This document shows positions 48,639 through 58,163 of a DNA stretch of 64,000 nucleotides, one piece after another; within the stretch, counting starts at the first letter, position 1; each line of letters opens with the position of its first letter. Made by a program: the position numbers and the translations under genes. The stretch lies in assembly GCF_020171655.1 (NCBI RefSeq), contig NZ_JAIVAC010000001.1, forward strand, positions 434,001 to 498,000, in the 5' to 3' direction. Under the pieces are notes generated by a model. The model was not told the DNA's origin. It saw nothing but the letters and a program-made list of their open reading frames with translations, and did not search any database. The stretch is from Exiguobacterium aestuarii. Lineage in GTDB: Bacteria; Bacillota; Bacilli; Exiguobacteriales; Exiguobacteriaceae.

Positions 48639-48652
48639 AGTGCAAAAGTAAT

Positions 48653-48667
48653 CATTTTCAGAATTTG
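48653..48667 (+). promoter_or_regulatory. CodY-box-like site upstream of the flagellar operon
   Basis: CATTTTCAGAATTTG agrees with AATTTTCWGAAAATT at 12 of 15 positions. It lies just after the codY terminator and 148 bases before flgB. The rest of 48668-48814 is AT-rich with no resolvable sigma-A or sigma-D promoter (no GCCGATAT-like -10). Confidence 0.5.
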
Positions 48668-48814
48668 TCGTTAATTCGACAAAAAGATGCGAAGCCATTT
48701 ACCTATGTTTTAAAAAATATCTTTCAGAACTGTTACAGATTTGTTTCAATGAAATAGTAGAATTTCCAAATCAGGTATATATCAGTAATGAGTATATGAA
48801 AGTGAGTGAACGCC

Positions 48815-49183
48815 GTGAATTGGATTGGTAGTGACTATCAATTACTCAAGCAAGCTGTCAATCATGCAGTCCTCAATCAAAAAGTGATTAGTCATAATCT
48901 TTCGAATATCGATACGCCAAACTTCAAAGCAAAGCAAGCCGTATTTGAACAGACGCTCCAAAGTGAGATGCGACTGAAGCTCCAAGGTGGGCGTCCGAGT
49001 GATTCGATGCAATCTACTGTCGTCGATCGGGCAGGTGGGGCGATGCGAAGTGACGGCAACAACGTCGACTTAGATTATGAGATGAGTGAATTGGCACGTA
49101 ATCAACTCCAGTATGAGGCGATGATGGAGCAATTAAATCGTAGGCTAGGTGGATTGAAAACTGTTATTCGAGGAGGTCGTTAA
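48815..49183 (+). CDS. flgB: Flagellar basal body rod protein FlgB
   Basis: A 122-residue proximal rod protein, first gene of the fla/che operon. It has KVISHNLSNIDTPNFKAK, the flagellar rod N-terminal signature, and an LDYEMSELARNQLQYEAM C-terminal helix. I use GTG 48815, with AAAGTGAG 9 bases upstream; GTG 48806, three codons earlier, remains possible. flgC follows after 3 bases. Confidence 0.93.
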   Translation: MNWIGSDYQLLKQAVNHAVLNQKVISHNLSNIDTPNFKAKQAVFEQTLQSEMRLKLQGGRPSDSMQSTVVDRAGGAMRSDGNNVDLDYEMSELARNQLQYEAMMEQLNRRLGGLKTVIRGGR

Positions 49184-49186
49184 TCG

Positions 49187-49615
49187 ATGGGAATGTTTGA
49201 TAGTTTTCATATTTCAGCTACTGCCTTAACGTCTCAACGTTTAAGAATGGATACCGTATCGGCGAACATCGCCAACGCCCAGACGACTCGAGGGAAACTT
49301 GTCGATGGGGAGTGGCAACCGTATACGAGAAAGATGACGGTGTTACAGGAAGCACCTTTCCGTAAACAGTTAAACGCCGTCAATGGTGGGGTCCAGGTAG
49401 CTCAAATCATTGAAGACGATGCGCCGTATAAGCTTGCCTACAATCCGAGTCATCCTGATGCAGACGAGCGGGGGTATGTTCAAATGCCGAACGTTGATCT
49501 ACTCAAAGAAATGGTCGACCTTATGGGTGCGACCCGCTCTTACGAAGCAAATATTGCCGCGATGAACGCATCAAAAGCGATGCTCGTCAAAGCGATGGAG
49601 ATTGGAAAAGGATAA
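49187..49615 (+). CDS. flgC: Flagellar basal body rod protein FlgC
   Basis: A 142-residue rod protein. ALTSQRLRMDTVSANIANAQTT is the rod signature near the N-terminus, and NVDLLKEMVDLMGATRSYEANIAAMN is the C-terminal one; these helices form the rod core. ATG follows CGAGGAGG. Confidence 0.95.
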   Translation: MGMFDSFHISATALTSQRLRMDTVSANIANAQTTRGKLVDGEWQPYTRKMTVLQEAPFRKQLNAVNGGVQVAQIIEDDAPYKLAYNPSHPDADERGYVQMPNVDLLKEMVDLMGATRSYEANIAAMNASKAMLVKAMEIGKG

Positions 49616-49628
49616 GGAGTGACGAAAG

Positions 49629-49910
49629 ATGCAAATTAATCCGATTCAATTGATGAGCCCAGAGATCACGCCATCAATGAACAAAACGAACCCATCTCAA
49701 TTTGGGTCATATTTGAATGAAGCGATGAATGCGTTGAACGAGACACAACAAGCAACGAGTCAAGCCCGTCAAGATTTAGCTGTCGGGAAAGCTGACCTTC
49801 ATCAAGTTATGATCCAAAGTGAAGAGTCGTCGATTGCGATGCAACTTGCCATCGAGGTGAGGAACAAGGCTGTTGAAGCCTATCAAGAAATGATGCGAAT
49901 GCAAGTTTAA
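49629..49910 (+). CDS. fliE: Flagellar hook-basal body protein FliE
   Basis: A 93-residue protein that links the MS ring to the rod. FGSYLNEAMNALNETQQ and KADLHQVMIQSEESSIAMQLAIEVRNK fit FliE, ending in VEAYQEMMRMQV. Usual length and position between flgC and fliF. AAGGAGTG precedes ATG. Confidence 0.94.
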   Translation: MQINPIQLMSPEITPSMNKTNPSQFGSYLNEAMNALNETQQATSQARQDLAVGKADLHQVMIQSEESSIAMQLAIEVRNKAVEAYQEMMRMQV

Positions 49911-49932
49911 TTGTAGAGGATGACAAGTTGCG

Positions 49933-51504
49933 ATGAATGAACAATTAAAAGAACGATTCAAATCAATGACCGATGGGCTGAAATCGATGCCAAAGAAGCG
50001 AAAACTCGTTTGGGGTATTTCCATCGCGGTCATTTTAATCGCGGCACTCTTACTCACTTTCTTCCTTGCACGACCAAATATGGCACCTTTGTACACGAAC
50101 TTATCCGCACAAGAAGCGGGGGAAGTGACAGAGAAACTGACAGCGGACGGTGTGAAGTCGGAAATTAAAGCGACTTCGAACGGGGTCAGTGTATATGTGC
50201 CAAATGAAATGGTCGACCAATTGAAAGTGAGCCTTGCCGCGGCCGGGATTCCAAAATCCGGGTCGATTGACTATAGTTTCTTCAGTGAAAATGCTGGTTT
50301 CGGAACAACAGACCGAGAAATGGCGGTCATTGAACGAAGTGCGATGCAGACGGAACTCGAGCGGCTCATTACTCAAATCGAAGGAATCAACCAAGCGAAA
50401 GTCATCATCTCGCTTCCTGAGAAGTCAGTCTTTTTAGCGGAAGACCAAGGTGAGCCGACAGCCTCGATCGTGTTAAATATCGGAGCAGGAACGAATCTAG
50501 AACCAAACACGGTCAAAGGTCTTTACCATTTGATCAGTAAAAGTGTCCCGAACTTAAAACCTGAGAACATCTCAATCATGGACCAATACTTTACGTATTA
50601 TGACCTTGATCAAACCGTTGTGGCTGGTGGCTCTTCCACTGATCCGTTGGCACTGAAACGTCAAGTTGAAAAAGACGTCCGTCAACAAATTCAGCAGATG
50701 TTATCTGTTCTTCTTGGTGAACGAAGCGTTCTTGTCTCTGTCACAGCAGATATTGATACGACTCAGACGGCCGAAGAACAAAACCTTGTTACGCCAGTCA
50801 ATGAAGAAAACATGGAAGGTATCGTGACGTCGGCTGAACGAATTGCAGAGGCGTATACGGGCGGTACGGGAACGGCGACAGAAGCGACTGGGACCGGTGA
50901 GAATGACACGATCAACTTCCCTGCTGCTACAGGTGACAGCACAGAAGAAAGTGAAAAAAATCATGAAATCATCAACTATGAAGTGAATCGCATTACGAAA
51001 CAGATTCAAAATGCACCGTACACCATCCGCGACCTTGGGGTGCAATTGATTGTAGAACCACCAGACGGTGCGACGAGTATTGACCCACAGCTTGAAGGTG
51101 ACCTGGAGACGATGATGTATTCCATCATTCGAACATCACTAGCGAAAACGGACGAAGCCATCACAGATGCGGAGCTTGAACAAAAAGTAGTCGTTGTTTC
51201 GAGACCGTTCGCTGAGGCAGAAGAGGTGGCAACGACAGAACAACCTACACCATGGTGGATGTACGCTTCAGCAGCCGGAGCAGTCGTCTTGCTTGCTTTA
51301 ATCTTCTTCGCAATGCGTAGACGCAAACAAGAAGTGGTGGAAGAGACGAACGAGTGGGAAGTTCCATACGAAGATGAAGTACCTGACCTAGACCTCGAGG
51401 AACGAGGCGAAGGGGCTGTGAAGAAGAAACAGTTAGAAAAATTAGCTGAAAGTAATCCAGAAGAGTTTGCTAAACTACTTCGTACTTGGATGTCTGAGGA
51501 GTGA
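49933..51504 (+). CDS. fliF: Flagellar MS-ring protein FliF
   Basis: A 523-residue integral membrane ring protein. Two membrane segments (about 25-45: ISIAVILIAALLLTFF, and about 437-457: ASAAGAVVLLALIFF) bracket the periplasmic YscJ-like region (LYTNLSAQEAGEVTEKL, NYEVNRITKQI). A cytoplasmic C-tail that binds FliG follows (EEFAKLLRTWMSEE). fliG starts 5 bases after its stop. Confidence 0.96.
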   Translation: MNEQLKERFKSMTDGLKSMPKKRKLVWGISIAVILIAALLLTFFLARPNMAPLYTNLSAQEAGEVTEKLTADGVKSEIKATSNGVSVYVPNEMVDQLKVSLAAAGIPKSGSIDYSFFSENAGFGTTDREMAVIERSAMQTELERLITQIEGINQAKVIISLPEKSVFLAEDQGEPTASIVLNIGAGTNLEPNTVKGLYHLISKSVPNLKPENISIMDQYFTYYDLDQTVVAGGSSTDPLALKRQVEKDVRQQIQQMLSVLLGERSVLVSVTADIDTTQTAEEQNLVTPVNEENMEGIVTSAERIAEAYTGGTGTATEATGTGENDTINFPAATGDSTEESEKNHEIINYEVNRITKQIQNAPYTIRDLGVQLIVEPPDGATSIDPQLEGDLETMMYSIIRTSLAKTDEAITDAELEQKVVVVSRPFAEAEEVATTEQPTPWWMYASAAGAVVLLALIFFAMRRRKQEVVEETNEWEVPYEDEVPDLDLEERGEGAVKKKQLEKLAESNPEEFAKLLRTWMSEE

Positions 51505-51509
51505 GTAAC

Positions 51510-52517
51510 GTGAACTATGCCAAACAATCGAATCGAGAAAAAGCAGCAATGCTCATGATCTCATTAGGTCCAGAAGTGGCAGCGAATGTTTATAAACATC
51601 TTTCGGAAGAAGAGATGGAACAGTTGACGCTTCAAATCTCAGCGCTCAAAAAGGTGTCTCCAGAAGAAAAAGAGAGCATTCTCGGTGAGTTCCACGAACT
51701 TGCGATGGCTCAGAGCTACATTACCCAGGGTGGGATTGGTTTTGCCAAAACAGTTCTTGAAAAAGCGGTCGGCGAAGAAAAAGCGATGGCATTGATTCAT
51801 CGGTTGACGTCGACTTTACAAGTTCGGCCGTTCGAGTTTGCTCGAAAAGCCGACCCGAAACAGTTGCTGAACTTTATTCAAAACGAACATCCACAGACGA
51901 TCGCTCTAATTTTAGCTCACTTGGAGCCGGTCAAATCAGGGCAAATCTTATCGGAACTTCCTCCTGAGATTCAATCGGAAGTTGCGAAACGGATTGCGAC
52001 GATGGACCGACTCAATCCGGATGTCATTCATGAAGTCGAACAAATCCTTGAAAAGAACCTCTCGCAGACGGATATGCAAGATTATGCCCAGTCGGGTGGA
52101 ATCGAGGCGGTCGTCGAAGTGTTGAATGGGGTCGATCGTACGACAGAACGTACCATTCTTGACGCTCTCGAGATTGAAGATCCTGAACTTGCAGAAGAAA
52201 TCAAGAAGCGTATGTTTGTCTTCGAGGACATCGTCACACTCGATTCACGTGCGATTCAACGAATCATTCGCGAAGTGGCGAACGACGACTTGTTGCTAGC
52301 ACTCAAAGTGTCGTCAGAAGAAGTGAAACAAATCATCTTCAAGAACATGTCTCAACGGATGGTCGAAACGTTCAAAGAAGATATGGAATTTATGGGACCT
52401 GTTCGATTGCGTGACGTCGAAGAAGCACAGAGCCGAATCGTCGGAATCATTCGTCGCCTAGAAGACGTCGGTGAGATCGTGATCAGTCGAGGTGGAGGAG
52501 ATGACATCGTTGTCTAA
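51510..52517 (+). CDS. fliG: Flagellar motor switch protein FliG
   Basis: A 335-residue rotor protein. It contains KAAMLMISLG in the FliF-binding N domain, the EHPQT motif of the middle domain, GGIEAVVEVLNGVDR, and a C-terminal domain with the charged torque helix (DIVTLDSRAIQRIIREV). GTG 51510 is chosen because TGAGGAG ends at 51501, 8 bases upstream; GTG 51501 overlaps that site. fliH overlaps the end. Confidence 0.95.
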   Translation: MNYAKQSNREKAAMLMISLGPEVAANVYKHLSEEEMEQLTLQISALKKVSPEEKESILGEFHELAMAQSYITQGGIGFAKTVLEKAVGEEKAMALIHRLTSTLQVRPFEFARKADPKQLLNFIQNEHPQTIALILAHLEPVKSGQILSELPPEIQSEVAKRIATMDRLNPDVIHEVEQILEKNLSQTDMQDYAQSGGIEAVVEVLNGVDRTTERTILDALEIEDPELAEEIKKRMFVFEDIVTLDSRAIQRIIREVANDDLLLALKVSSEEVKQIIFKNMSQRMVETFKEDMEFMGPVRLRDVEEAQSRIVGIIRRLEDVGEIVISRGGGDDIVV

Positions 52518-53226
52518 TGTGATCAAACGTCAGCGCGCGACATCGCATATTCCACAGCGAATCGAATCAAAACGATTGGAAACAACCATTCCTGACCCGG
52601 CTGATGGCATCGACCATCATCAAGTCATCGAGTCGCGTTATGAGAAATTAAGACAGGATGAAGAAGTGTTCCAACAGTTTCAACAGACAGAAATCGAGCA
52701 ACTCGAAAGATTCAAACAAGAAGCGTATGAACAGGCTAGATTAGAAGGTTATGAAGCGGGTCTACTCCAAGGAAGACGAGATGGATATGCCGAGTTTGAA
52801 GACGTCACGACACGCCTGAACTCGGTCTCCACTGAACTCGAACAACTGTTCCAAGAAAAATGGAAACAGGCGGAAGTACAACTCATTGACCTTGCGATTG
52901 CAATAAGTGCGCAAGTGACGACGGACCTTGTTCGAAAAGATGAGGCGCTGTTCGCGGCGATGATTCAAGAACAGATGGCGCAACTCATTGATGCGGAAGC
53001 GTTAACGATCTTCGTTCATCCCACACGTCTTGCTTCGATTCAGCGATTTGAATCGTTGTGGCGTGATGATGAGACACCACCTTTGAAATATCGGGGAGAC
53101 AGCTCTTTAGATGAAACGTCCGTGCGCATTGAATCCCCACATCGAGGAAGTGAAATGGATTTATCCTACAGTTTTGAACGAATCCAAGCCAAAATCGAGG
53201 AGGTTTTAGCGGATGGCGCTTATTGA
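52510..53226 (+). CDS. fliH: Flagellar assembly protein FliH
   Basis: A 238-residue regulator of the FliI export ATPase, analogous to a stator stalk. Charged coiled-coil from about 45 to 110 (QQFQQTEIEQLERFKQEAYEQ region), a Gly-rich AxxxG stretch (EGYEAGLLQGRRDGYAEF), and a V-ATPase E-like C-terminal domain. TTG 52510 has GGAGGAG 10 bases upstream; ATG 52501 abuts it. It overlaps fliG by 8 bases and fliI by 14. Confidence 0.9.
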   Translation: MSNVIKRQRATSHIPQRIESKRLETTIPDPADGIDHHQVIESRYEKLRQDEEVFQQFQQTEIEQLERFKQEAYEQARLEGYEAGLLQGRRDGYAEFEDVTTRLNSVSTELEQLFQEKWKQAEVQLIDLAIAISAQVTTDLVRKDEALFAAMIQEQMAQLIDAEALTIFVHPTRLASIQRFESLWRDDETPPLKYRGDSSLDETSVRIESPHRGSEMDLSYSFERIQAKIEEVLADGAY

Positions 53227-54532
53227 GCAGGTCATCGATACGATCAAACAGTCTACAGATGGCGAGTTCACTCGCAAAATCGGGCGAGTTTGTCGGGTCG
53301 TAGGGTTGATGATCGAGTCAAATGGACCGAGTGCGTTTGTCGGGGAGCGATGTTTCATCATGCTCCCTTCGAATGAGTCGGTCGAAGCGGAAGTGGTGGG
53401 CTTTAATGAAGAGCGCGTCCTTCTCATGCCATACGGTGAAACAACACAGATTGCACCGGGTTGTTTAGTGAAAGGGACCGGGAAGATGCTCCAAGTCCCG
53501 GTCGGTGAGGAACTGATTGGACAAGTGCTCGACGGTCTAGGACGGCCTTTGTCGGGTGAGAGACTTGCAACAGGTAAGCGGTATGATGTCCAACGCAAAC
53601 CGCCAAACCCGTTGAATCGTCCTCGGATTTTAGATACGTTGTCGACGGGTGTTCGTATGATCGATGGTCTCCTGACTGTGGGAAAAGGGCAACGTGTCGG
53701 TTTGTTTGCCGGTTCTGGGGTGGGGAAATCCACGTTACTCGGCATGATTGCCAAACGCTCTTCAGCAGATATTAATGTAATTGCTTTGATTGGGGAACGT
53801 GGTCGGGAAGTAAAGGAGTTCATTGAAAAAGAGCTCGGTCCAGAAGGAATGGCCCGATCTGTCGTCATAGTGGCGACGAGCGACCAACCCCCGCTCGTCC
53901 GATTGAAAGGAGCCTATACCGCAACCGCAATCGCCGAATATTTTCGTGACCAAGGCAAAGAAGTAGTGCTTATGATGGATTCGGTGACACGCTTTGCAAT
54001 GGCTCAACGAGAAATCGGTCTCGCGACGGGAGAACCACCGACATCGAAAGGATATACCCCGTCTGTTTTTGCGATGCTCCCGCAATTGTTAGAGCGAAGC
54101 GGGACGGCGGCGACCGGATCGATTACAGCATTTTATACGGTTCTTGTCGATGGTGACGATATGAACGAACCGATTGCCGATGCGGTGCGTGGGATATTAG
54201 ATGGACACTTTGTCATGGACCGCGCGCTTGCAAACCGTGGACAGTTTCCTGCCATCCATGTCTTGAAGTCAATCAGTCGGGTCATGAACCAAATCGCCTC
54301 GCCATCACATCGTGAAGCGGCACAAACGTTTCGAAGTTGGCTGGCGACATATATCGATGCCGAGGACTTGATTAACATCGGCGCATATAAAAAAGGGTCG
54401 AATCCGGCGATTGACACCGCAATCGAGAAGTATCCATACTTATTGACATTTTTAAAGCAATCGATTGAAGAAGACGCCGCATTCCAACAAACGATGACTC
54501 ATTTGTCACACATCGCGCGAGGTGAATCATGA
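53213..54532 (+). CDS. fliI: Flagellum-specific ATP synthase FliI
   Basis: A 439-residue hexameric ATPase of flagellar type III export. Walker A GLFAGSGVGKSTL (about 164-176), GERGREVKEF, VVVATSDQPPL-type, Walker B LMMDSVTRFAMAQRE and DGDDMNEPIADAVRGILDGH are present. GGAGG lies about 10 bases ahead of ATG 53213. fliJ overlaps its stop (ATGA). Confidence 0.96.
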   Translation: MALIEQVIDTIKQSTDGEFTRKIGRVCRVVGLMIESNGPSAFVGERCFIMLPSNESVEAEVVGFNEERVLLMPYGETTQIAPGCLVKGTGKMLQVPVGEELIGQVLDGLGRPLSGERLATGKRYDVQRKPPNPLNRPRILDTLSTGVRMIDGLLTVGKGQRVGLFAGSGVGKSTLLGMIAKRSSADINVIALIGERGREVKEFIEKELGPEGMARSVVIVATSDQPPLVRLKGAYTATAIAEYFRDQGKEVVLMMDSVTRFAMAQREIGLATGEPPTSKGYTPSVFAMLPQLLERSGTAATGSITAFYTVLVDGDDMNEPIADAVRGILDGHFVMDRALANRGQFPAIHVLKSISRVMNQIASPSHREAAQTFRSWLATYIDAEDLINIGAYKKGSNPAIDTAIEKYPYLLTFLKQSIEEDAAFQQTMTHLSHIARGES

Positions 54533-54963
54533 ACAGACTCATTCTAGAACGAATCATGCCAATTGCTGAACATGAGAAGGAAGATGCGGCTTCAGAAGTT
54601 AGAGGCTTCAAGGCGAAACTTGAAACGGAAATGGAAGCGTTGTATGACCTTCTCCTCATGTATGAGTCATTGATTAAGCATCAAGATGAACAGCAAGGGC
54701 ATATTGATTTACTCATGTCTCAGTACCGAGAAAAAACACGTGAGCAAGTGAAACGTCAAATCGAAACGCAACAGCTCGTCGTCCAACAAGCCCGCAATCG
54801 TTATCACGCATCGCAAGAAAGACTGCTTGGGAAAGTAGTGGAAGAAAAGAAATATGTGACGCTACATGAGAAGGTCAGTTTACAAGAGATGACAGCGGCA
54901 AAACTCACAGAGCAATTAATGATGGACGAACTCGCTGTGATTCATCATGGGAAAGGGAAGTAG
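54529..54963 (+). CDS. fliJ: Flagellar export protein FliJ
   Basis: A 144-residue almost wholly coiled-coil protein, shaped like the ATP-synthase gamma subunit, that links FliI to the export gate FlhA and escorts chaperones. Its sequence is not strongly conserved; the call rests on length, predicted helix pair (rich in E, K, Q) and its place between fliI and motE. ATG shares bases with the fliI stop. Confidence 0.85.
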   Translation: MNRLILERIMPIAEHEKEDAASEVRGFKAKLETEMEALYDLLLMYESLIKHQDEQQGHIDLLMSQYREKTREQVKRQIETQQLVVQQARNRYHASQERLLGKVVEEKKYVTLHEKVSLQEMTAAKLTEQLMMDELAVIHHGKGK

Positions 54964-54964
54964 C

Positions 54965-55534
54965 ATGGCAAAAGAGAACAATAAACGAGGCAAACAAATG
55001 ATTGTGGCGTTAGTCCTCATTCCAGCAATCTTCATACTAGTCGGCGGAATGGTCGTCATGAATTATGCGATGGATCGTCCACTTCTATCTGTACCGTTCC
55101 TACAAGTTAGCGAGGAAGAAAAGTCATCAGAAACGCCTGAGACGTCTGAGGCGAAAGTGAACGTGACGGGCATCGACAGTGACGCTACGAACCGGTTGAA
55201 AGCAGCAAACAATGAGATTGAGAAACTTCGAAATGAGAATGTGGAACTGACGAATGAAGTGAAAGCGAGACAAGAAGAGATCACCGATTTAATTCGAGAA
55301 CGTGACCGTCTCGTCTCCGAACTTGCAGCAGCCACAACGGAAGAGGAAAATTCATCTGACATTTCCAGTGTGTATGAAGAGATGTCTGCCAAACAGGCGG
55401 CGGCCATCATGGGAGAACTAGAGAGTCCGCAAGTGGCCGAACTGTTGAAAGAACTATCACCGAAGCAACAGGCTGATATTTTAGGTCGGATGAATGCGCA
55501 ACAAGCTGCGGTTGTGACGCAGCTTCTCCAATGA
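54965..55534 (+). CDS. ylxF: YlxF, MotE-like flagellar magnesium-transporter-N domain protein
   Basis: A 189-residue membrane protein: one N-terminal helix (MIVALVLIPAIFILVGGMVV), a central coiled coil (about 65-120) and a C-terminal MgtE intracellular-N-like domain (MSAKQAAAIMGELE, LLKELSPKQQADILGRM). Homologues in motile bacteria (MotE) chaperone the stator protein MotC. ATG 54965 with AAAGGGAAG upstream. Role in stator assembly here is inference. Confidence 0.85.
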   Translation: MAKENNKRGKQMIVALVLIPAIFILVGGMVVMNYAMDRPLLSVPFLQVSEEEKSSETPETSEAKVNVTGIDSDATNRLKAANNEIEKLRNENVELTNEVKARQEEITDLIRERDRLVSELAAATTEEENSSDISSVYEEMSAKQAAAIMGELESPQVAELLKELSPKQQADILGRMNAQQAAVVTQLLQ

Positions 55535-55556
55535 ACATGAGAAGGGAGGACCCACA

Positions 55557-56621
55557 TTGAATATTGCGTTACTAACTCAAGCCATTCAAGGTTCAACGAC
55601 TCGTACCGGAGTAACGGAAGGCGAATCACAGGGGGCAGGCGGTTTTTTAAGCCTCTTATCCGCCATGCTTGCCCCAATGCAAGGCTCCGGGGAGCAAGCA
55701 GGGCTTCCTCAACTTGAAGAAGGCGCATTATCTGAAGAACTCATCGACCTCGAAAAAGTGGCGCAGGAACTTGAGACATGGTTTCAAAAACCTGAAACTT
55801 TGAAATGGCTCAAATCACTTCCACAAGATGCGTATCGGACATTTATGGATGCATATGTAGGTGTACTCGGACAACTGTCTACGTCATCTGGAAATGTTGA
55901 TTCAGCTCTTCCAAGCGTTGCTCAAGCGGTCGCAACAAGTAGTGACATCGTCCAAAAGACGGATTTGTCTGCAAAAACAGGGTTGACACAGGCTGTCCCG
56001 AATCAAGAGCTTGGAAAGCAGATCCAAACGATTCAACGGGTGATCACACAGTTTAATGGACCAGCCGGCAATATGAAGGAAGTTCCCGTTCTACCACAAG
56101 TTGAAACCGTGAAAGTGGCGAAAACGCTCCCTCAATCAAGCAGCGTGGATTGGTTACCGAAAGGCATGAACTGGTCACGACCACAAATTGATGTAGAGAC
56201 TGTTATGTATGCTTCGAAAGGATCATTGCCTGAAAACTTACAGGCGAGAATTGAGTCCGCGCTTCAAAAAGCACCGTTTTCGAGCGGAGCGGACGGTTCG
56301 AAAGTGTTTACGGTACGTCTATATCCAGAACAGCTAGGGGAGCTCGTCGTCAAGCTTGAACGACATAACGGGGAACTCGTAGTCAAATTGTTCGCAAGCA
56401 ATCAAGAAGCAAAACAACTGATTCAGTCACAAGTTCAGCAGTTGCAACAAACGTTAACGCCTCATTCCCAAAACGTTCGCGTCGAGGTCAACTTGACACA
56501 ACAAGCACTCGATGCGAAGTCGACGATGCCAGACGGTTCCGAGCAACCGGAACAGGAGCAACCGCAGGAACAACCAAAAGGAGGATCTGAGGATGACGAG
56601 CATCCAGCCGAAGACGAATGA
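55557..56621 (+). CDS. fliK: Flagellar hook-length control protein FliK
   Basis: A 354-residue protein that measures hook length and triggers the FlhB switch in export specificity. A poorly conserved N-terminal ruler region; the conserved C-terminal hook domain (about 245-325) has [24 protein letters not shown] and [26 protein letters not shown]-rich tail follows. TTG 55557 start after GGGAGG. It overlaps flgD by 29 bases. Confidence 0.93.
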   Translation: MNIALLTQAIQGSTTRTGVTEGESQGAGGFLSLLSAMLAPMQGSGEQAGLPQLEEGALSEELIDLEKVAQELETWFQKPETLKWLKSLPQDAYRTFMDAYVGVLGQLSTSSGNVDSALPSVAQAVATSSDIVQKTDLSAKTGLTQAVPNQELGKQIQTIQRVITQFNGPAGNMKEVPVLPQVETVKVAKTLPQSSSVDWLPKGMNWSRPQIDVETVMYASKGSLPENLQARIESALQKAPFSSGADGSKVFTVRLYPEQLGELVVKLERHNGELVVKLFASNQEAKQLIQSQVQQLQQTLTPHSQNVRVEVNLTQQALDAKSTMPDGSEQPEQEQPQEQPKGGSEDDEHPAEDE

Positions 56622-57021
56622 TTTTACTTTGCCAGACCAGTCGCTTCCGAAAGCGACGAATCAATATGACAAGGACATGTTTATGAAGTTGCTGCTCGCT
56701 CAAATCGCGAATCAGGACCCGATGTCACCGATGGAAGACCGTGAGTTCATCGCTCAGATGGCGCAATTTTCTTCACTAGAACAAATGCAAACGATTTCGA
56801 AACAACTCGATTCTGTTTTGGTTGACCGTCATATGGCCTCGATTTCTGAATTCAGTAGCATGATCGGTAAAACGATTGACTATAGTTCGGAATCGAGTGA
56901 AGAAACGACAAAAGGCTCAGGTCGTGTCGTCTCGATTTCACGATCTGATTTAACTGGATACATGGCCGACCTTGAAGACGGCACATCGGTCAGCGTGTAC
57001 GATATCACTTCCATCAAATAA
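56593..57021 (+). CDS. flgD: Flagellar hook capping protein FlgD
   Basis: A 142-residue short-form hook cap, with the N-terminal signature [20 protein letters not shown] and [15 protein letters not shown]. The C-terminal FLG/Tudor segment is brief, as in Bacillus. ATG 56593 inside fliK follows GGAGG by 9 bases; the longer frame from 56512 has no site. Confidence 0.94.
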   Translation: MTSIQPKTNDFTLPDQSLPKATNQYDKDMFMKLLLAQIANQDPMSPMEDREFIAQMAQFSSLEQMQTISKQLDSVLVDRHMASISEFSSMIGKTIDYSSESSEETTKGSGRVVSISRSDLTGYMADLEDGTSVSVYDITSIK

Positions 57022-57039
57022 GCATAGGGGGAAATTATT

Positions 57040-57945
57040 ATGTTAAGAGCAATGTACTCAGGAATCAGTGGACTGAAGAACTTTCAATCTAAGCTAGACG
57101 TCGTCGGGAACAACATTGCGAACGTCAACACGTTTGGTTACAAAAAGGGTCGTGTCACGTTTAAAGACCTCGTCAGTCAACAAGTCGGTAGTGCGTCAGC
57201 TGGTAATGCAACAACAGGTGGTGTAAACCCGAAAGAAGTTGGTCTCGGAGGCACGATGGCGACTGTCGATAACGTGTACAACCAAGGGGCGATGCAAAAC
57301 ACAGGACGTGCCCTTGATGTCGGGATTTCAGGTGAAGGATTCTATGCGACGATGGTCAATGGACAAATTCAATACACAAGAGCAGGAAACTTCTATACGG
57401 ATAACCAAGGAAACTTAGTTACAGGGGACGGGACATATTTAATCGGTTCACAGACGAATAATTTACCAGTAGTAGCTGGAGTCACGGCTACTCCAACTGG
57501 TGTGGACCTGAATGATGACTTAGATCAACCATACTTACCTACAGAAGCAGGTGCTCAAACAAACCAATACGGGCGAATCAAGATTCCGACAGATGCACGA
57601 TCGCTTTCAATCGGAAAAGATGGCCAAGTCAGCTTCGTTGCAGCAAATGGAGAACTTCGCATTGCTGGATATATCGTCACTGCAAACTTCTCGAACAACG
57701 CTGGTTTATCAAAAGTCGGTGCTAACAACTTCGTACAGTCTCAAAACTCCGGAGCACCACAATTTGGCGTACCTGGCTCTGATGGTCGTGGAGAACTTGT
57801 CTCCGGTGCACTCGAAATGTCGAACGTCGACCTTTCTGAAGAGTTTACGGAAATGATTGTGGCACAACGTGGTTTCCAGGCGAACACACGAATCATTACA
57901 ACGTCAGATGAGATTCTTCAAGAACTCGTCAACTTGAAACGCTGA
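57040..57945 (+). CDS. flgE: Flagellar hook protein FlgE
   Basis: A 301-residue hook protein. N-terminal MLRAMYSGISGLKNFQSKLDV and NNIANVNTFGYKKGRV, and C-terminal ALEMSNVDLSEEFTEMIVAQRGFQANTRII are the rod/hook core helices. The position after flgD and the FlgE/FlgG-like domain fit hook (Bacillus FlgE is similarly short). ATG after AGGGGG. It ends in TGATG with swrD. Confidence 0.92.
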   Translation: MLRAMYSGISGLKNFQSKLDVVGNNIANVNTFGYKKGRVTFKDLVSQQVGSASAGNATTGGVNPKEVGLGGTMATVDNVYNQGAMQNTGRALDVGISGEGFYATMVNGQIQYTRAGNFYTDNQGNLVTGDGTYLIGSQTNNLPVVAGVTATPTGVDLNDDLDQPYLPTEAGAQTNQYGRIKIPTDARSLSIGKDGQVSFVAANGELRIAGYIVTANFSNNAGLSKVGANNFVQSQNSGAPQFGVPGSDGRGELVSGALEMSNVDLSEEFTEMIVAQRGFQANTRIITTSDEILQELVNLKR

Positions 57946-58163
57946 TGATTCGCGTCACGGCATTTCGGGGTGAGGAATTCGTGCTCAACGCTTTGCTCAT
58001 CGAAACGGTGAAAGCAGAGCCCGACACGATTATCCAATTATTTAATGGCAAAACGTATCTCGTGAAAGAAACGAAAGATCAAATCATTGAACGAACTGAA
58101 GCCTTTTACCGCTCAATCGGTTTAGTCGGAACGATGTTCACAAGAGGTGAAGAAGATGAGTGA
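57945..58163 (+). CDS. swrD: Flagellar protein FlbD/SwrD
   Basis: A 72-residue acidic protein, MIRVTAFRGEEFVLNALLIE, of the FlbD/SwrD family; the family length and operon place (after flgE, before fliL) match. In B. subtilis SwrD boosts motor power for swarming, though its mode of action is not known. It overlaps flgE by one base and fliL by 8. Confidence 0.88.
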   Translation: MIRVTAFRGEEFVLNALLIETVKAEPDTIIQLFNGKTYLVKETKDQIIERTEAFYRSIGLVGTMFTRGEEDE

